A model generated the notes under the pieces. That model saw only the letters and a program-made list of their open reading frames with translations. It was not told where the DNA came from and searched no databases. Position numbers and translations under genes: made by a program. Below are positions 5,926 to 6,521 of a DNA stretch of 6,521 nt, one piece after another (the stretch's first letter is position 1; every line of letters begins with the position of its first letter). This stretch comes from an uncultured Lachnobacterium sp. (GTDB lineage: Bacteria; Bacillota; Clostridia; Lachnospirales; Lachnospiraceae), in assembly GCA_945971355.1 (NCBI GenBank), contig CAMFPD010000128.1:1-6521 (forward strand), in the 5' to 3' direction.

Positions 5926-6338
5926 TAAAAAATATTTTATTTGCAATAGGGCTTGGAATTCTTGGTGGTGAAGACTTGAGAACGAAAAAAATTTCTATGA
6001 TTACAGTTGGAATATGGGCGGTAATTGGGACAATAGTTCAATTATTAAATGGAGATTTAATGTGTGCAAATAGATTGATTGCTATGGTTCCAGGAGTGTT
6101 TCTATACTTTTTTGCAAAAATAAGTGGGGAGAAAGTTGGGTATGGAGATGCATGTACGATTATAGTCATGGGAATTTATATGGATATTAACGAGCTGCTT
6201 ATTGTTGGAATGTTTTCGATAACAATATCAGGTGTAGTTGCTCTTTTATTAATTGCTATATGGAAAAAGAAAAGGGATTATGAAATCCCTTTTATCCCAT
6301 TTTTATTTGCAGGGTATTTGATGGAGAGGTTGATGTAA
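5922..6338 (+). CDS. tadV: Small A24-family prepilin peptidase (TadV/CpaA type)
   Basis: This integral membrane aspartic peptidase cuts class III leaders from the Flp pilin and TadE-like proteins at the cytoplasmic face of the membrane. The 138-residue, highly hydrophobic product has the two expected catalytic aspartates: Asp18 in GGEDLRTKKI just after the first membrane helix, and Asp76 in the GYGD motif (residues 73-76). The C-terminal piece IPFIPFLFAGYL is also typical. It lacks the N-terminal methyltransferase domain of PilD-type enzymes, as expected for Tad peptidases. ATG 5922 overlaps the previous stop in an ATGA, and its own stop TAA shares one base with the next ATG (TAATG), so translation of the three genes is probably coupled. 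Its position next to two of its likely substrates supports the function. Confidence in the family is high; the exact symbol (tadV or cpaA) is a naming choice. Confidence 0.92.
   Translation: MIKNILFAIGLGILGGEDLRTKKISMITVGIWAVIGTIVQLLNGDLMCANRLIAMVPGVFLYFFAKISGEKVGYGDACTIIVMGIYMDINELLIVGMFSITISGVVALLLIAIWKKKRDYEIPFIPFLFAGYLMERLM
6270..6293 (+). other. Perfect 10-bp hairpin inside the peptidase gene
   Basis: AAAAGGGATT at 6270-6279 and AATCCCTTTT at 6284-6293 are exact reverse complements around a 4-base loop ATGA. The right arm ends in four T. It resembles a weak intrinsic terminator but lies inside the coding region, with only three G-C pairs, so a role in transcription is uncertain. Confidence 0.35.
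6323..6329 (+). promoter_or_regulatory. Ribosome binding site of the second tadE-like gene
   Basis: GGAGAGG within the last codons of the peptidase gene lies 8 bases before ATG 6338 and supports that start. Confidence 0.6.
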
Positions 6339-6521
6339 TGAAACTGAAGGGAGGCTATACAGTAGAAGCTGCAATCATTGTTCCTATATTTATATTTATC
6401 TTGGCAATAGGGATGAAAGCAGGATTAATTTTGTACAGCGAAATAAAACAGCAGCAGGAACAACAAATTTTAGAAGAAATGTGGTTAGTTGATGATTTTT
6501 ACAGATATAAAAGTGCAGGGG
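6338..6521 (+). CDS. Second TadE-like pseudopilin (partial, runs off the window)
   Basis: The frame opens at ATG 6338 and stays open to the window end (61 codons seen). The product begins MKLKGGYTVEAAIIVPIFIF: a short basic leader, Gly5 at the predicted cut, mature Gly6 and Glu10 at +5, then a membrane helix (to about residue 30). A Gln/Glu-rich stretch KQQQEQQILEE follows, which is probably helical. This is the usual short-leader form of clostridial TadE-like minor pilins and is a likely substrate of the peptidase encoded directly upstream. It shares the TVEAA core with the first TadE-like protein (TLEAA) but lacks its long leader. The C-terminal part is outside the window, so the presence of an ectodomain module cannot be judged. 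Confidence 0.85.
   Translation, partial: MKLKGGYTVEAAIIVPIFIFILAIGMKAGLILYSEIKQQQEQQILEEMWLVDDFYRYKSAG

Noticed and set aside
1..6521. CRISPR arrays, tRNA or rRNA genes, insertion sequences, phage genes.
   Set aside because: Nearly every base is covered by Tad-operon coding sequence; no direct-repeat array, tRNA-like fold or transposase motif is seen.

Overview
The window is a stretch of a single tightly packed operon on the + strand encoding a Tad/Flp-type (type IVb-like) pilus or secretion machine. It is from an AT-rich, low-GC Gram-positive bacterium, most likely a Clostridia member of the Lachnospiraceae type. The reasons are the strong purine-rich ribosome binding sites, the heavy use of AGA/AGG/ATA codons, and a gene set and order (CpaF, TadB, TadC with a large outer domain, Flp1-like pilin, DUF5702 protein, TadE-like protein, small A24 prepilin peptidase, second TadE-like protein) that I know from that family. 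The genus cannot be read from the sequence.

Layout: the 3' end of an upstream gene (3-209, perhaps the TadZ/CpaE-like ATPase) overlaps cpaF (199-1425), the secretion ATPase. This overlaps tadB (1415-2152), followed 4 bp later by tadC (2157-3389); these two are the inner-membrane platform proteins. A 55-codon gene for the Flp-like major pilin follows (3404-3571), then a DUF5702 protein (3573-5060). A TadE-like pseudopilin (5074-5925) carries a duplicated His/Cys metal-site-like module at its C terminus. The prepilin peptidase (5922-6338) and a second TadE-like pseudopilin (6338 to beyond the window end) complete the run. Neighbouring genes overlap by 1-11 bp or are separated by at most 14 bp. 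I see no intergenic promoter or terminator, so the promoter lies upstream and the transcript continues downstream.

How they work together (family knowledge): CpaF hydrolyses ATP and drives TadB/TadC. The peptidase cuts the class III leaders of the Flp pilin and the TadE-like proteins, and the pilin is assembled with the TadE-like proteins as minor subunits. The DUF5702 protein probably takes the place of TadG as a membrane-anchored outer component.

The most unusual element is a 21-bp inverted repeat (arms 5066-5086 and 5167-5187, one mismatch) at the start of the first tadE-like gene. It encloses the start codon and much of an abnormally long leader. The 80-bp spacer could invert: by direct reading, the flipped form would stop the gene after 15 codons. 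It could also be an inserted palindromic repeat, or an mRNA hairpin that hides the start. A duplicated YH-C-CxxC module in the same gene is the second point of interest.
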